DNA of 30,043 bases, taken from Larix sibirica (lineage: Eukaryota; Streptophyta; Pinopsida; Pinales; Pinaceae). The first letter of the stretch is position 1. The number at the start of each line of letters is the position of its first letter. Positions 1-11,268 of the stretch are shown piece by piece. The DNA is taken from contig NWUY0300006774.1 of NCBI GenBank assembly GCA_004151065.3, positions 54,064-84,106 of the forward strand, in the 5' to 3' direction. The position numbers were made by a program, and so were the translations under genes. Below the pieces are notes generated by a model that saw only the letters and a list, made by a program, of their open reading frames with translations, had not been told where the DNA came from and made no database searches.

Positions 1-2450
1 CTGTGATATGTTATTGATTGCTAAGATAGGTAAGCTAGTTTAGCTAGATCTATAGTTCTGACACTAAAGAATCTCTCTTCTCGTTCTTTTGAATGAATCA
101 AGTGTCCATTCTTACAAATGAATAAAATTAGTCTTAAGGGGACCCTATGGTTGGATTGAATCCCTCTCTTTTCCTTTTTTGTCTCTCATTTGAGACACAA
201 CCTTCGGTCCCATACACTACTGCCCTGGATTGCTTGTAGGTAAGGCAATGAGAAACATGGAATAAGGCCCACATAATTATGCCTACAAGTCAAACATGGC
301 TTGCTTTGTTTCCATATCATTCACATGGGGGGCGGAAGGGTGAGATGAATCACGCCCCCAACCACCACCCCTCCCAATAAAATATGAGGGGTTCACCAAA
401 CTTTCTAACATTGGACAAAGTGCCAAAAGAGGAAAGATGTCATATTTAGAAGCATGTAGAAATTGACTAGAAAAATATATTACCAAGGTCAAAGTTGTTG
501 AGAGTTTGTTAATGAGAATATTATCGACACCCAATATAAAAAATAAAATAAAAAAGTATACTTGTCACTTGGTTTTTTCCTCTAATGATGGAAGATGGTC
601 TTCAACATTGATTTACACTAGCATAAGTGTATAAGATATGTAAGTTGTGATCTTTTGGGTGTCATAACTTATGGCAACTTCAAACTCAAAATGGGACAAT
701 AATATAGGCATGGGAAAATTATTTTAGAGGAGAATATAGCAGAAGATTCATGTTTGGGAAATGATCTTCTAACTCTAAACTAATCACATAATAGAGCCTT
801 TAGGCTTGATTTGACAAGGCAATTGTCATTATGGACAACCCCGATTGTATCTCAAACCTTTGGAAATAGGTATGTGATGAATTATTATCATACTAGATGC
901 AACAAATAACTAAGGATGATTGCATATATAGTGTTTTTATTGTGATGTGGAGATATAAATGTTTGGGTAAGAGCACAGTAGTGCAAGGTGGTTGTCAACT
1001 AGTAGGTTGAACAATGGAATTAGTATATACAAGGAAAACACTAGTTGGTGAAGGTTTTAGCGAATATTTTTAGTGTTACAAGATTTGAAAAAGTTATGAA
1101 AAAAAACTCCATTGAACCTCCACAATTGATAATAGTTGTTCTCTATAGCTAAAATTATAGGTAGTCGGGGGATCTAGCAAAGGTCTTTTTTTTCGATTTG
1201 CTTCAAACAATAAGTCACATTGGTGCATATTAGATATATTAAATCATCTATGCTTCACATATTTTTAAAAATCATTTGTGTGTACTAAATATTTTGAAAG
1301 GATTGGTGTGCATTACATATTTTAAAAGCAACGATGCATATTACCAGTTAATTAACACTAGTGTGATATATGTTGCACACCATGAAGTCCTAATAATGGT
1401 AATGATAACAATAAAGATTATGGTAATGGTATCATTGAAAGGAATGGTATTGTTGTTGTAGTTTAAATCACCACTGCTTGTATTGAAGTTATAAGTGCTA
1501 GTGTGTCAGTATATGTAAAACATTTTTGGTGCATAACAATAATTCAAAAGAATTGAGGCCTAGATATGAATACAATGCACCATTTCGTTTAATTGGGTAA
1601 AATGCACTAATATGATACTATTTTTCAGCCCATGCATTCTTGGTATGCAAATGCAACGCGTTTTTATTTTATAAAATTCAATTACTCATCATAAAATCAA
1701 AGATTTTTATAATAATATTGATTTTTATAATTTAATTAATGTGACTGCATATAATCATTGGTTTAATAAATTGTATCGTTAAACCAATATCTCATCTAAT
1801 TACAACTATGTTCATTGTAATATGTAAATCTTTCAATGCAACATCTTACAACACCAAAGACTTACAAAAACACATTCTATTATATATGAATAAGAGGCCC
1901 TTCATCATACAAAATGGGATAGAATGAAGGTCCATGACAATCAAAATGTCAATAAATAAGTATTACAATTGTTGGTAAGTCCTCATCATATCAATTGGGA
2001 CAATATCTCCAGATTAAAAAATGCTTGAATTTAATAGACAATCATTCCAAAATATTAAACTCGTAGCATTCAATTACATTGTTTGGTGTGAATCTCTTCA
2101 ATTGTTGTCATTACTTGAGATACTTTCATGCCTCCTTTATCCATCACTTGCAGGGAATATTGTACTTGAGTTATTTGCAATTTTTATCTTGTGTAGTGTG
2201 ATTTTGTTCTATCTCTGCATGTTCTACCTACAAGATTAGAAATAAAGTGAAATGGGTTTTTCCCCAAAAGAAAAAATCCTTATATTCAATATCTATGAGT
2301 GAGAAATCAAAATGTACATTGGTTTTTCAATAAAGGACCCAAAAACCTATCAAGATTTGAGCATTGTCTACCCCACTCATAATACTATGTCAAAACATAT
2401 TACAGTCTTTTTAGTGTCTTGTAGACATCTAATGTTTCCACCAAGAACTC
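1..2450. other. AT-rich stretch with no recognised gene
   Basis: All frames are broken by frequent stops, and the short ORFs present (under 85 codons) have no recognisable motif. Several copies of a short GGTGCATA/TGCACCA-like word occur between about 1,200 and 1,640. The right end may hold the 3' tail of the minus-strand LINE remnant that starts near 2,455, but no clear poly-A tail (poly-T on this strand) or target-site duplication was found. Confidence 0.6.
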
Positions 2451-2462
2451 CAGTTCGTTGTC

Positions 2463-4340
2463 TTACCTATCCTGTGAATTAAATAACACACGTTTTTCTA
2501 AAATTTCATAATGAAACAAATTTTTTACTAACTCTAAAACCACTCTAATAAATATTCCTTTGTGTAGCATATGTGAGAATACCTCCTCTACATTCAAGTT
2601 CGGTAAATCATCCCTCTTGCAAGAGCATAGCTTCTTTAGACAATTTATCCACCTATATGTTGAACTCTCGATAGACATGTGTAAAAGAAATAGTTTCAAG
2701 TGGATTTCACCTCTTGTGTTAAGTTTGTGATTGGTAACAATCCCATATTTACAATACTACGATGTTGATTTGCAAAAAACACGAAGATCTTTGAGTTCCC
2801 AAACACCTGAATATTTTTTAACCCTTTTTCCCTTGCAATTTTCAACATTAGTCAAAGAGAATATAATTCACCTTAGTTGTTCGAACCTTGTCCAACAACG
2901 TAATTCAAATGTAGTAAATGCATGGAATTAAATCATAGTGCATGCCCTGCTCCATAGATACTAGGGTCATCTTTACTTGCTCCATCAAAGTATCCCAAAG
3001 GTCTTTCTTGGTCAATGTGTGGCCTTAGTAAAATTTTACTGGAGATCACTTTTGGGATTTTGTGTTATCATACCATGCCAATTTTACTCTATATGTTACG
3101 TGTGCAATCATGAAAGCCAAATCTTGAAAAATCATTTGATTTCTAGTCCACCATATCCCGTAAACAAATAAGCGAGGAAGTGACTTTTAATTTACTACCT
3201 TTTTGTTATATAAGCAGTCAAAAAGGAATTCAACCCAATTTTTTTGATACCACTTAGTCAAGCCCATTGTAGATTGTGTAATCTCCTTCCATACTATTTA
3301 GAAAAAGGACAAGTCACAAACAAGTGATTCACTATTTCAACACTACTTTTGTACAGTATACATCTACCTGGCCCAATACAATTTCTCTTCTATCCATTTT
3401 CCCACATTGGTAATTTATTATTTAGTGCCAACCATAAGAGAAGTTTTTTTTTTTCAAAGGACATATTAGTTTCCAAACAGATCTCCACTATTAAACTCTC
3501 TCGTCACTCGGTTCTTCATCAATCTTTACTTTATACGCCAACTTTAGTGTGTATGCTCATGTTCCCATATTTTTTTACCATTTGAGTTTATCCTCCTCTT
3601 CATTCAATTTTATTGCATTATGTTTAAATTGGTTGACGTAAATCCCATTCATCTACTAGATTCCCTTGCAAATTTAGATCTCCCATTGCCTCCCATATGT
3701 GCATTCATGTGTTTCTATTCTCTTGTCTAGTTGCATCGCTTAAGAGATAAATCCCCATTTCATGAAGTCAATTCAACAAAGAATCTAATCATCTAAAGAT
3801 ACCATTCAACCCATCCAAGGATCCTCTCCAATCCTTAACTTAAAACCATTCCCAATTTGCTAGACTACCCAATGACCAATTAAAGGCCATGTTGTCACAA
3901 GTGTTATCCATACTATTGAGGCTCCCCAAATTTGTTTCCTTTCATGTTTAAACCACTCTTCCATAGATATTCCTTTCAATTACTTTGCTTTCATAACTCT
4001 TCCCCACATGCCCTCTATAAATACCGACCTCCACAAATTTTTGGATGTGAGTTCTAGGATGAAGTGATGAATTTTTTTCAGCCCCCACCCTCCAACATAT
4101 TTTGGGGTTGCTAACCTTTTCCAATTTACCAATCGTATACCTTCTTTGACTATTTTGTTAGTCCAAAGAGAACTGAAACACTTATTTTTTATTTTATTTT
4201 ATTTATCTTTGAGGATCTTAGAAATAGTCATCTACTACACTGGTATGCTTTCCAAAATAGTCTTTACCTGTACCAACCATCCTTCATGTGACAACCATTT
4301 GTTACACCATACTAAGATTCTAGCTTCCACTTTATTAACC
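2463..4340 (-). pseudogene. LINE ORF2 C-terminal part: zf-RVT and RNase H, broken
   Basis: After the RT domain the minus strand reads a WLSHEGWLVQVK-like segment (near 4,290), then a segment like the usual IGNG..RIGEDPW motif (near 3,860). Next comes WENGQKRNCIGPGRCILYK (near 3,345-3,400), a zf-RVT zinc-binding region with the second Cys of its CxxC changed to Tyr. RNase H follows: FDGASKDDPSIYGAG (near 2,950-2,995) has the first Asp, IQVFGNSKIF (near 2,790) has Asn in place of the usual Asp of FGDS, and THVYRE..VDKLSKE (near 2,650-2,690) has the His and last Asp region. Stops and frame changes separate these pieces. Domain names follow plant L1 ORF2 architecture. Confidence 0.75.
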
Positions 4341-4344
4341 AAAT

Positions 4345-5375
4345 CTAATCATCGTATAGATAACAATTTGGTTTTATATTGAAACTAAAGTATTTAACCC
4401 ATTGATATGACTCATAGAATATTATAGGAAACATGATTTCATCCTGGTTTCTTACATCATTAGTTAGCTCCTTTACCAATATGTTAGATTTGTTCATATT
4501 AATCACCATAGATGTTGCTTTGCAATAAATATCCAATGGATTCTTAATATTTTTCAATTATTTTATTGTTGGATGACCAAAGATCAATATATCATCTAGA
4601 AAAAAAAAATGTGAGATCATGACTGAGTTTGAGATCGTAATCCCCTTTAGGTCACCTTTTCTTCTTGCTTCTCTTATTAACATACTTAAACCTTCTACCA
4701 CCAACGGGAAAATAAAAGGAGATAAGGAGCAAGCATGTTGAAGTCCTCTTGAGGCAGTGAAAAAACTTGATGGGGATCCATAAATCAAAACTTCAAAAGA
4801 TATTGAAGAAATACAAACCATTATCAAATTTATTGTATGTTAATTCATGCCCATCTAGAGTAATAATAATCTAATAAACGATAAGATCACATCGTCATAT
4901 GCCTTGGCCAAATCAATCTTTAGAATAATTGTTGGCATCTTTTGTGTCTTCACTATCTGCATTCCTTCTTGTGCTAAGCCTAGTGCATTGTGAATTTGAC
5001 AATTATTAAGGAATCAAAACTGTTCATCGAAAACTATACCCGATTGTATACCTTTCATCCTACTAGAAATCATTTTTTCATTAAGTTTGTAAATTAGAAT
5101 GCATAATGAGATAGGTCTATAATCTTTGAAAGAAGTAGCATCTTGGTTTTTAGGTATAAGGGCTATGAAGTTAGTGTTTAGGGCACCTAGCACTTTCCCT
5201 AATCACCTTGATTCTTTAACCACTTGAAATAGGTCATCCTTCATGCTATAAAAAAATAGAAAATAAATAAAAATCCACAAACAAACCATATGGTCCGTGA
5301 CTCTTCCCCTTTTTGAAAGATGTTAGGAGAATCTTTAGTTCTTCAATAGTAATCGCAACCTGTAGATCCGTATTC
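4345..5375 (-). pseudogene. LINE reverse transcriptase domain, broken
   Basis: The conceptual minus-strand reading contains the family motifs in order. These are KGKSHGPYGL (usual KSPGPDG) near 5,320, ALIPKNQD and YRPISLC near 5,110, LKIDLAKAYDD at about 4,891-4,925 with the first catalytic Asp, RGLQHACSLSPF near 4,710-4,745, and FLDD at 4,591-4,602 for the usual FADD catalytic box. FLDD is followed by ILIFG. One 89-codon open frame (4,558-4,827) covers the second half of the palm. The rest is split by stops and shifts. The continuation at 4,345-4,557 has the post-RT segment with INMNKSN. An active enzyme would perform target-primed reverse transcription; this copy cannot be translated whole. 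Confidence 0.88.
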
Positions 5376-5378
5376 ATC

Positions 5379-5403
5379 CTCTCTCTCTCTCTCTCTCTCT
5401 CTC
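5379..5403. repeat. (CT)n microsatellite
   Basis: An uninterrupted CT dinucleotide run of about 24 bases lies inside the LINE remnant, between the start of the recognisable RT domain and the weak pre-RT segment. It probably expanded after the element died. Confidence 0.95.
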
Positions 5404-5599
5404 CGATTTACATGATTGTAAATCAGAAAGCAAAAACTTAATGTCAAAGAAAAACTTAATGGCAATCACCTTTTGATCCACCTAATTTCCATGTTTGCAA
5501 CATCTCCATAATGCTTTCACTCTTTACCCATTATACTATAAACAATCTTATCAAGATCTTCTCAAGTTTGTGTTCCACATGACACATGTTAATCAATAC

Positions 5600-5870
5600 A
5601 CATCATTTAAACTTGTAGATAATTCAAATATTTACTCGTATTAAACTTCAAATAACTTGACATGTTCTCTTTTTGGGACATGCTTCCATCACACTCGTCG
5701 CTATAATGGTTTCCTTGATCTTCTATTAACCAAGTTTTATCAATAAAATACCTGCATAAAGAAATATACAGATTATGAAATAAGTTTTACAAACTAAATA
5801 AAGAATTATAGCTTAAAATGTTTTCGAGTTAATTGTTGCACATTGTACAATGATACTCATCGATGTGCAC

Positions 5871-5907
<37 letters not shown>

Positions 5908-7270
5908 ANNATATATATATATATATGCATTGGTGCATATATACTATACGATGCACATTGGAAAACCTAAAAATGTTTAAAAAAAACTAACAAGGCCAAG
6001 TGATGTTGTTTAAATTATAAAACATACAAGTACATAATTCAATGTACAATGTGCACTATGAAAACTAAAAACAATGTTTTAAATTTAACTGATAGCGACA
6101 TATTTTGGAATCCAATGAAATGAGTAGTCCCAGTCCCTTAATATATTATTTACATCAAATAACTATAGGATAACAAATACCCAAAGCTCCTGCCAAATAA
6201 ACAAGATCACTGTGAAGTGGTAAAGAATTTAAACCTTTGTTGGTAGAGTTTGCAACAATACAAAACATAGGGAAGAAACAAGAAATGTAGAGCATGTAAT
6301 GACATGAAACAAAAGGAAAGCAACAACAAATCTAGGGTTTGTTGTGTTGAATTTGAGTTTGAAACCCTTATATTTTGTTGAAATGGTAAATATGAATATG
6401 GAAAAAAAATTTAAAAAATGGGAAATTTTGAATTTGTTGAGATGAAGATAATGAAGTTACATACATAAAATTTCTCTTATGTATATTTTTATGTGACCCA
6501 AGGTGACCCCTTGCAAATTATTCTCTTCATAAAAATCCATCCACTCCAATCTATTACCTAATAAATCTCTCTTGCACAAGTCTCCCCTCTGGCACAACAA
6601 TGGATTAGAGTTTAGGGTTTTGTTTCATTTTTCAACACATTGATGAAAAATGTACAATTTGTTTTTGTAAGATAAACAATTCATTCCATGGTGGGTTTGT
6701 CATATGTATGTGCATTGGTGTGCCATATTACCATAAACACGCCATACTAACATTTTTCAATAAAAATAGAAGTTCAAACCTCCTCAGTGAGTACTTTGTG
6801 GAAGTTTTCCATAGTGGAGGATTTAGCAATTGAATTTTTTTGGAGTGCATAATAATCAAGCACATCGTTGCATCTATTATAACTAAATAGACCAGTGCAG
6901 GTGCACCATTTACTTAAAAAAATACCTTCAAAAGTATTATTGAAGTTAGAATGCTACATGATTACCAAACTTTCTCGTAAGAATGCATACACATATTGAT
7001 TGTGATTTTCGATCAAAGGCAGTGGGGGAAAGGTGATAATATCACATTGTTGATTCTTCATATCCTCAATCTGTATCTTTCCAATTTCACCAGTTCTCCC
7101 TTTCCATTTACAATAAGTCAATATTTTATTAATATTTTGAGTATATGATTGAATCTATGTTGTCTTTGCACATGCATTTGAATAATTGTGCACTCAATTC
7201 TACAATATTTTGATTCAGGATTGAATTTAGATGCACGTGATATTCCACTAGTGAAAAAATGCCACAAGAT
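5600..7270. other. AT-rich stretch, no gene seen
   Basis: No open frame with a recognisable motif. It contains the TA/TG microsatellite with two ambiguous bases and several TGCAC/GTGCA words. Nothing else can be supported. Confidence 0.6.
5871..5926. repeat. Compound (TA)n(TG)n(NN)(AT)n microsatellite
   Basis: A TA run grades into a TG run (about 5,891-5,907), then NN at 5,909-5,910, then an AT run to about 5,926. The Ns show that the true length was not resolved in the assembly. Confidence 0.95.
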
Positions 7271-7419
7271 TTTATTCAGCGCAAGATATTACAAGTATAT
7301 GGTGGAATAAAATGGATAGCCACTTTACTCCACCAAACTTACTATACCATCTTCTAATAAGCATCATAGGCCAATGGTACTCCACCATGACTATATCAAC
7401 TTTATGACACCTCAGTAGT

Positions 7420-8319
7420 ATGTGGTTGTTAAAACACAAAGGGTTAAAGATTAACTCTCTATGTGTCACACCGTTCCATTATGTTAATGAACTACCCAAA
7501 TATGATGGTATGATGCCTCCTACTACCCTTAAGGATCCAATGGGTTATAGAAAAAATATGCATAGAAACAAATCCATATTTTGTTTAAAGTTGGAAGCTA
7601 AATTCACTGTGTTTCATCCAAAATTGACCAACTCATCCCCTTTGGTTGATTCAATTGAAAGTTATGATGAGTCAAAGTATGATATATGTACTATCCAAAG
7701 CATCTATACTAGGAGATATAAAAAATTGTATGAGCTTAGAGAAACAATTTCCAAGTACACACCAACGGTTGGTTCAATTGTTGGAGGTAAATGATGGCTT
7801 TTATTTTCCCTTTTGTTTGGAAATTCAATACCAAACTTGTTACAACCACACTTTATATGGTTCTTGGCTATCTTTATTGCATGTGCCCAATGTTTGGATC
7901 AAATTCTCCTTTTTATGGCAATAATTAGAAGATTTCCAAGTCTAAATTAGATGTTGCAAAAAATAAGGTTGTTTATTCTTTCACATGTTTGCAATCCTCC
8001 CAAACATATAGTAGTACTTATGCATTTTTATGGTCCTCTTTATAGTTGGTTTGATTACTTGAATATCACAAAATACAAACATAGCATTTCCATGTATAGT
8101 ATGTGCATGAATGGTTATGCTTCAGAAACTTTAATACTAAGAACATGTTACATATCAATGGTCATCCATGCACTCGCAACAACATTTGTAGGGTTCATAA
8201 ATAGTTGGAGGTTCTCATTGTTTAGTGCAAATTGTTTATTTGAAGAACACTCAAATGATAAAGAGTTTTTTTATGAAAATGAAGTCATCCAAATTTGTTG
8301 TTGTCCATGTAATACGTAG
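7420..8319 (+). other. Unrecognised short ORFs, origin unknown
   Basis: Two successive plus-strand open frames of 124 and 122 codons (7,420-7,794 and 7,951-8,319), with a third overlapping them, make this stretch more open than its AT-rich surroundings. I do not recognise the products. The second ends with a Cys-rich ICCCPCNT segment that loosely recalls the CPCxxC N-terminal motif of CACTA TNP2 transposases, and TNP2-like sequence begins about 500 bases downstream. These ORFs may therefore be the decayed 5' part of that transposon gene, but the match is weak. No start context or splice sites support a host gene. Confidence 0.25.
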
Positions 8320-8718
8320 TTTATCTCTCAGTGAAAAATGTTAATAAACTATAAGTTTTATAGACCACCAATCACTCGTCAAACACAACTTCCATTGGGA
8401 CTACCTTTAAACGTCCCCTCGAGCATAAGAAAAAGATCATAGAGTAATTGTATATTTGGATTTTCTATGGAATTAATATAAATTTATTACTTAGTTCGAC
8501 ATTTGTTTTATAGAGTGGTTGGTTATACGTGTATTAGTAAAAAAATTCATGTTTATGAAAAATGTTTGGTCTAATGGTTTAACATATTGAATGCATTATC
8601 ACTTTAATGTGCAATATTTTTGCAATCAGAATTCGGATGATGAATGACAACAAGATACCATTGCACCCATTATGATGTCAACTTGAGAGAAGGTTTCTAA
8701 ACAAGCATTGTTCGAAAA

Positions 8719-9014
8719 TTGAGCGTACCAAGCATAGTTGAATTGACCACCTATTCAATTCCCATTATCTTGAGTCACCAATTCTTAAAATACATAGTAA
8801 CATTAGTTCTTCACATGTCGGGGATGAAAAAAATGATACAAAGGTTGGTATGGATGATTTCTTATGGGATATCCCATTCCATGGAAATAATTTTATTAGA
8901 TGTGCTCTAGCATGATGAGCCAAGGGTCGATGCTCATATCTTCGATACCTTCTTCAAAAGTTTGAAATATTCTTCCACCAACCTTTTGTTTGGACATGGG
9001 TCAAGGTATGCCCA
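8719..9014 (+). pseudogene. CACTA TNP2 transposase, N-terminal fragment
   Basis: The plus-strand reading has an acidic segment with GMDDFLWD near 8,840, then after a frame change DEPRVDAHIFDTFFKSLKYS and LLFGHGS up to about 9,005. The layout resembles the TNP2 (Transposase_21) region, where an acidic linker is followed by the FYKLL..A..PLYPGC segment. It breaks off at the left LTR of the Copia element and resumes at 11,269 with LVYNLKSMYGMS, the next expected TNP2 block. That continuity across the insertion is the main support. Stops and at least one frameshift make it non-functional. Confidence 0.6.
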
Positions 9015-9270
9015 TATTACAAAACTACTAACCCTATATAGGGTTACGTCACATAAGACATATGAGAGATACACACAATAACGCAATATGATATTATGAA
9101 TAACTAGTGTAATTATTACATAGGAGTCCACCTCCTTATATATCGTTACTCACGAAACAAATCATTTTTGCGTATGAATGTGGGATAGATTTGCTTTACA
9201 CAAAAAGTACAAAAACATAACTAAGTCATGAAATAATTTTATTACAACATGTATGCCTTATATCTTAACA
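9015..9270 (-). repeat. Copia 3' LTR (left copy)
   Basis: It aligns with 11,040-11,268 through shared blocks such as AGGGTTACGTCA, AGAGATACACACAATAA, ATGATATTATGAATAA, TTACATAGGAG, ACACAAAAAGTACAAAA and TTATTACAACATGTA. Read on the minus strand it starts TGTTA at 9,270. The inner edge abuts the polypurine tract. The outer edge is placed to within a few bases only. Confidence 0.85.
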
Positions 9271-9283
9271 CCCCCTCTCAAGG
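9271..9283 (-). promoter_or_regulatory. Polypurine tract
   Basis: The minus strand reads TTGAGAGGGGG directly before the 3' LTR start TGTTA, the position and composition expected for the plus-strand DNA primer of an LTR retrotransposon. Confidence 0.85.
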
Positions 9284-9829
9284 CTTACAATATCGAAACC
9301 TAAACTAACAAAAAACACACTAAAAGGAAAATATCATGAGTAATTAGTTCGAAACTTTTTTTAAAAGCTTCTTCTTTTAAAACAAATCCTAAACCATATA
9401 GAGCTCCATCAAGATGCCTAATAACACAAGTAAAGATATATCTCTCAAGTTGAATTCTTGAATCCTCGGATTCCATCTCTCTAAACTCTCAAATTATGAA
9501 TTCTCCTGAAATAAATTATTGGAAAACAATCCACACGTATTTCTCATAACCTCATTATTGAAAAAAAATACACTTGCATGTCTCAAAACCCTAATGAGGG
9601 ATAATTATCAAGATCCATAAACTCCTAAACTATATGGGAAACAATCCATGATGAGCTTGATATACACTAGATCCCTTTCTATCTTCAAGGTGTGGGTTTC
9701 TTAAAATGCATAAAATGCCCTTTCTTCAGTAAGTGATCACCATTGTCAATATACATTGATCTTCAACAATGGTTGCATTTGCTAGATGTGGTTTATCTTT
9801 GACTTTTCTGTTGAAAAATTCATTGGCTT

Positions 9830-10525
9830 GAAATCTACAGTTCCAGGCTGTGTGGCCCATTTTCTTGTAATTATAACATTTCAGCTCCCCCTTGTCTTTA
9901 ATCAACCTACTAAGATTGTATCTCGAGTATAATGCAGTCTTGAGTTGAGGATCGTCTTATGTATCGCCTACAATGGTTCCCTTTTCTTCAACTAAGCCAA
10001 CAGCAATCATGTCTTCTAGATTGTTTGAAAACATTTAACTAAGAGTAAAAATAACATTGTTGTATTTAAAAGGTAGATTGTTTAGTAAGATGTATTTGGA
10101 ATCTTCTTCCTCATAGTAGCTTCAACTTCTGCTAGTTGTCTAGTGAGAGGTATTAGATTTCTTATGTGGTAATACAATGACTTTGACTTACATCTTTAAT
10201 TTAAATAGCTATAGCTTCAAATAAAATTTTGCATTCATTGTTTTGCTCCAAACAATGAATTCAAATTATCCTAGATTTCCTTGGATGACTTTTCTAGATC
10301 TATATGAAGTAACTTTGAATATGAGAGAGCGAGGCTAATAATAGATTTGGATTTATCATCTATGCTTTGTTAGTCCAGTAATATGTTGGGATCTATAGGT
10401 GATTGCTTAGTCCTTTTTACTATTCCTTGTGGGTTTTTCTTCATCAATTCAATCTATTTTTTTACATTCTATGCATGGAAATTCAAACCAAAGTATTTCT
10501 CTAATGGATTTTCCATGCTTAACAT
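9830..10525 (-). pseudogene. gag: Copia gag (UBN2-like) with zinc knuckle, broken
   Basis: The minus-strand reading starts MLSMENPLEKYFGLNFHA at 10,525. It continues with PIDPNILLD, SIDDKSKSIISLALS, LHIDLEKSSKEI and NLNSLFGAKQ, the signature layout of plant Copia gag (UBN2/DUF4219 type). A CCHC zinc knuckle, CYNYKKMGHTAWNC, lies at 9,837-9,878 with all four metal ligands intact. Stops and frame changes interrupt the middle, and after the knuckle the reading decays with no protease. An intact protein would form the particle and bind element RNA. A short plus-strand ORF at 10,765-10,998 lies in the leader and is not a gene. Confidence 0.85.
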
Positions 10526-11028
10526 CCTATCGGAGAAATAAGAAAGATAAAATTATCTTTTTCTTGATTTAAATACTAAAATATGTAACAAAAATTATTC
10601 TAAACTATAAATGTCTAAACATAAATTAATTTCTATAAACCTAGTGTTTAGATATGCCCCCTATGGAACTGGAAAAAAACTATGCTTGATTTGTTGCATG
10701 TATCTATGTTGTAAGAAGAAATGCTAAGAAAAAATTCTAAGATGATGATGAATCAAATAGATAAATGTCCCTTGCATTCAATGGATGTTGTCTTCACAAC
10801 ATTGCTCATTCCCTTCATGGATTCATAAACATGAAAGGTGGATCAACGATTTCAACTCCTTCAATATTGCATGAAGACTCCTTGACGAAATCTTGTGAGG
10901 ATATAGTCTTTCCATCAAGTCTTTTCTATTTTGTAAATCATCATTTGATGCAAGAGAATAACATACTTAACTTTCCAAGAAAAGAAATATATCGCTAATC
11001 TGCATGACTAGTCTTATGCTTACTCCCA

Positions 11029-11039
11029 CTCTAATACCA
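11029..11039 (-). promoter_or_regulatory. Primer-binding site, initiator tRNA-Met type
   Basis: The minus strand reads TGGTATTAGAG directly after the 5' LTR. The usual plant Copia primer-binding site, complementary to the 3' end of initiator tRNA-Met, is TGGTATCAGAGC, so there is one mismatch in these 11 bases. Its position fixes the element's orientation as minus. Confidence 0.85.
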
Positions 11040-11268
11040 TATTATAAAATCTAAAAACCCTAGATAGGGTTACGTCAAGGAACACATGACAGAGATACAC
11101 ACAATAATATAATATGATATTATGAATAATTGGTGTGATCATTACATAGGAGTTCAAATCATTTCCACTTGTGAATGTATGATAGACCTTATTTACACAA
11201 AAAGTACAAAAGCATAACTAAGTCATGATGTGAGTTTTATTACAACATGTAATTCTTGCATCCTAACA
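11040..11268 (-). repeat. Copia 5' LTR (right copy)
   Basis: Partner of the repeat at 9,015-9,270. On the minus strand it begins TGTTAGGATGCAAG at 11,268 and ends next to the primer-binding site at 11,039. Immediately outside it (11,269 on) the TNP2 coding similarity resumes. Confidence 0.85.

Larger units (their letters stand above)
2455..5600 (-). mobile_element. Degenerate LINE (plant L1 clade), ORF2 remnant
   Basis: Read on the minus strand, the order from high to low coordinate is a weak KFF-type pre-RT segment (about 5,440-5,560), reverse transcriptase (about 5,370-4,560), the connecting region, an RT zinc-binding segment (about 3,420-3,300) and RNase H (about 3,010-2,560). This order is that of plant L1-type ORF2. 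The frame changes repeatedly and carries many stops, so it is a dead copy. No endonuclease domain, ORF1 or 5' end is visible. The boundaries are approximate because I found no target-site duplication. It is older than the LINE at 11,648-18,253, judging by the density of lesions. Confidence 0.85.
9015..11268 (-). mobile_element. Copia-type LTR retrotransposon with pol missing, nested in a CACTA transposase gene
   Basis: Two direct repeats (9,015-9,270 and 11,040-11,268) flank a 1.77-kb interior. On the minus strand the LTRs begin TGTTA, a primer-binding site follows the 5' LTR (right copy), gag with a zinc knuckle comes next, and a purine tract abuts the 3' LTR (left copy). Protease, integrase, RT and RNase H are absent, so this is an internally deleted, non-autonomous copy. 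The left LTR has a segment of roughly 27 bases near 9,130-9,160 that the right LTR lacks, and point differences are common, so the insertion is not recent. A clean 5-bp target-site duplication is not resolved; ATG occurs close to both outer edges. Confidence 0.85.

Noticed and set aside
283-534. Minus-strand ORF of 83 codons
   Set aside because: It has no motif and no supporting context. Its length is within chance expectation for this composition.
3349-3585. Plus-strand ORF of 78 codons
   Set aside because: It is the antisense of the zf-RVT region of the minus-strand LINE remnant.
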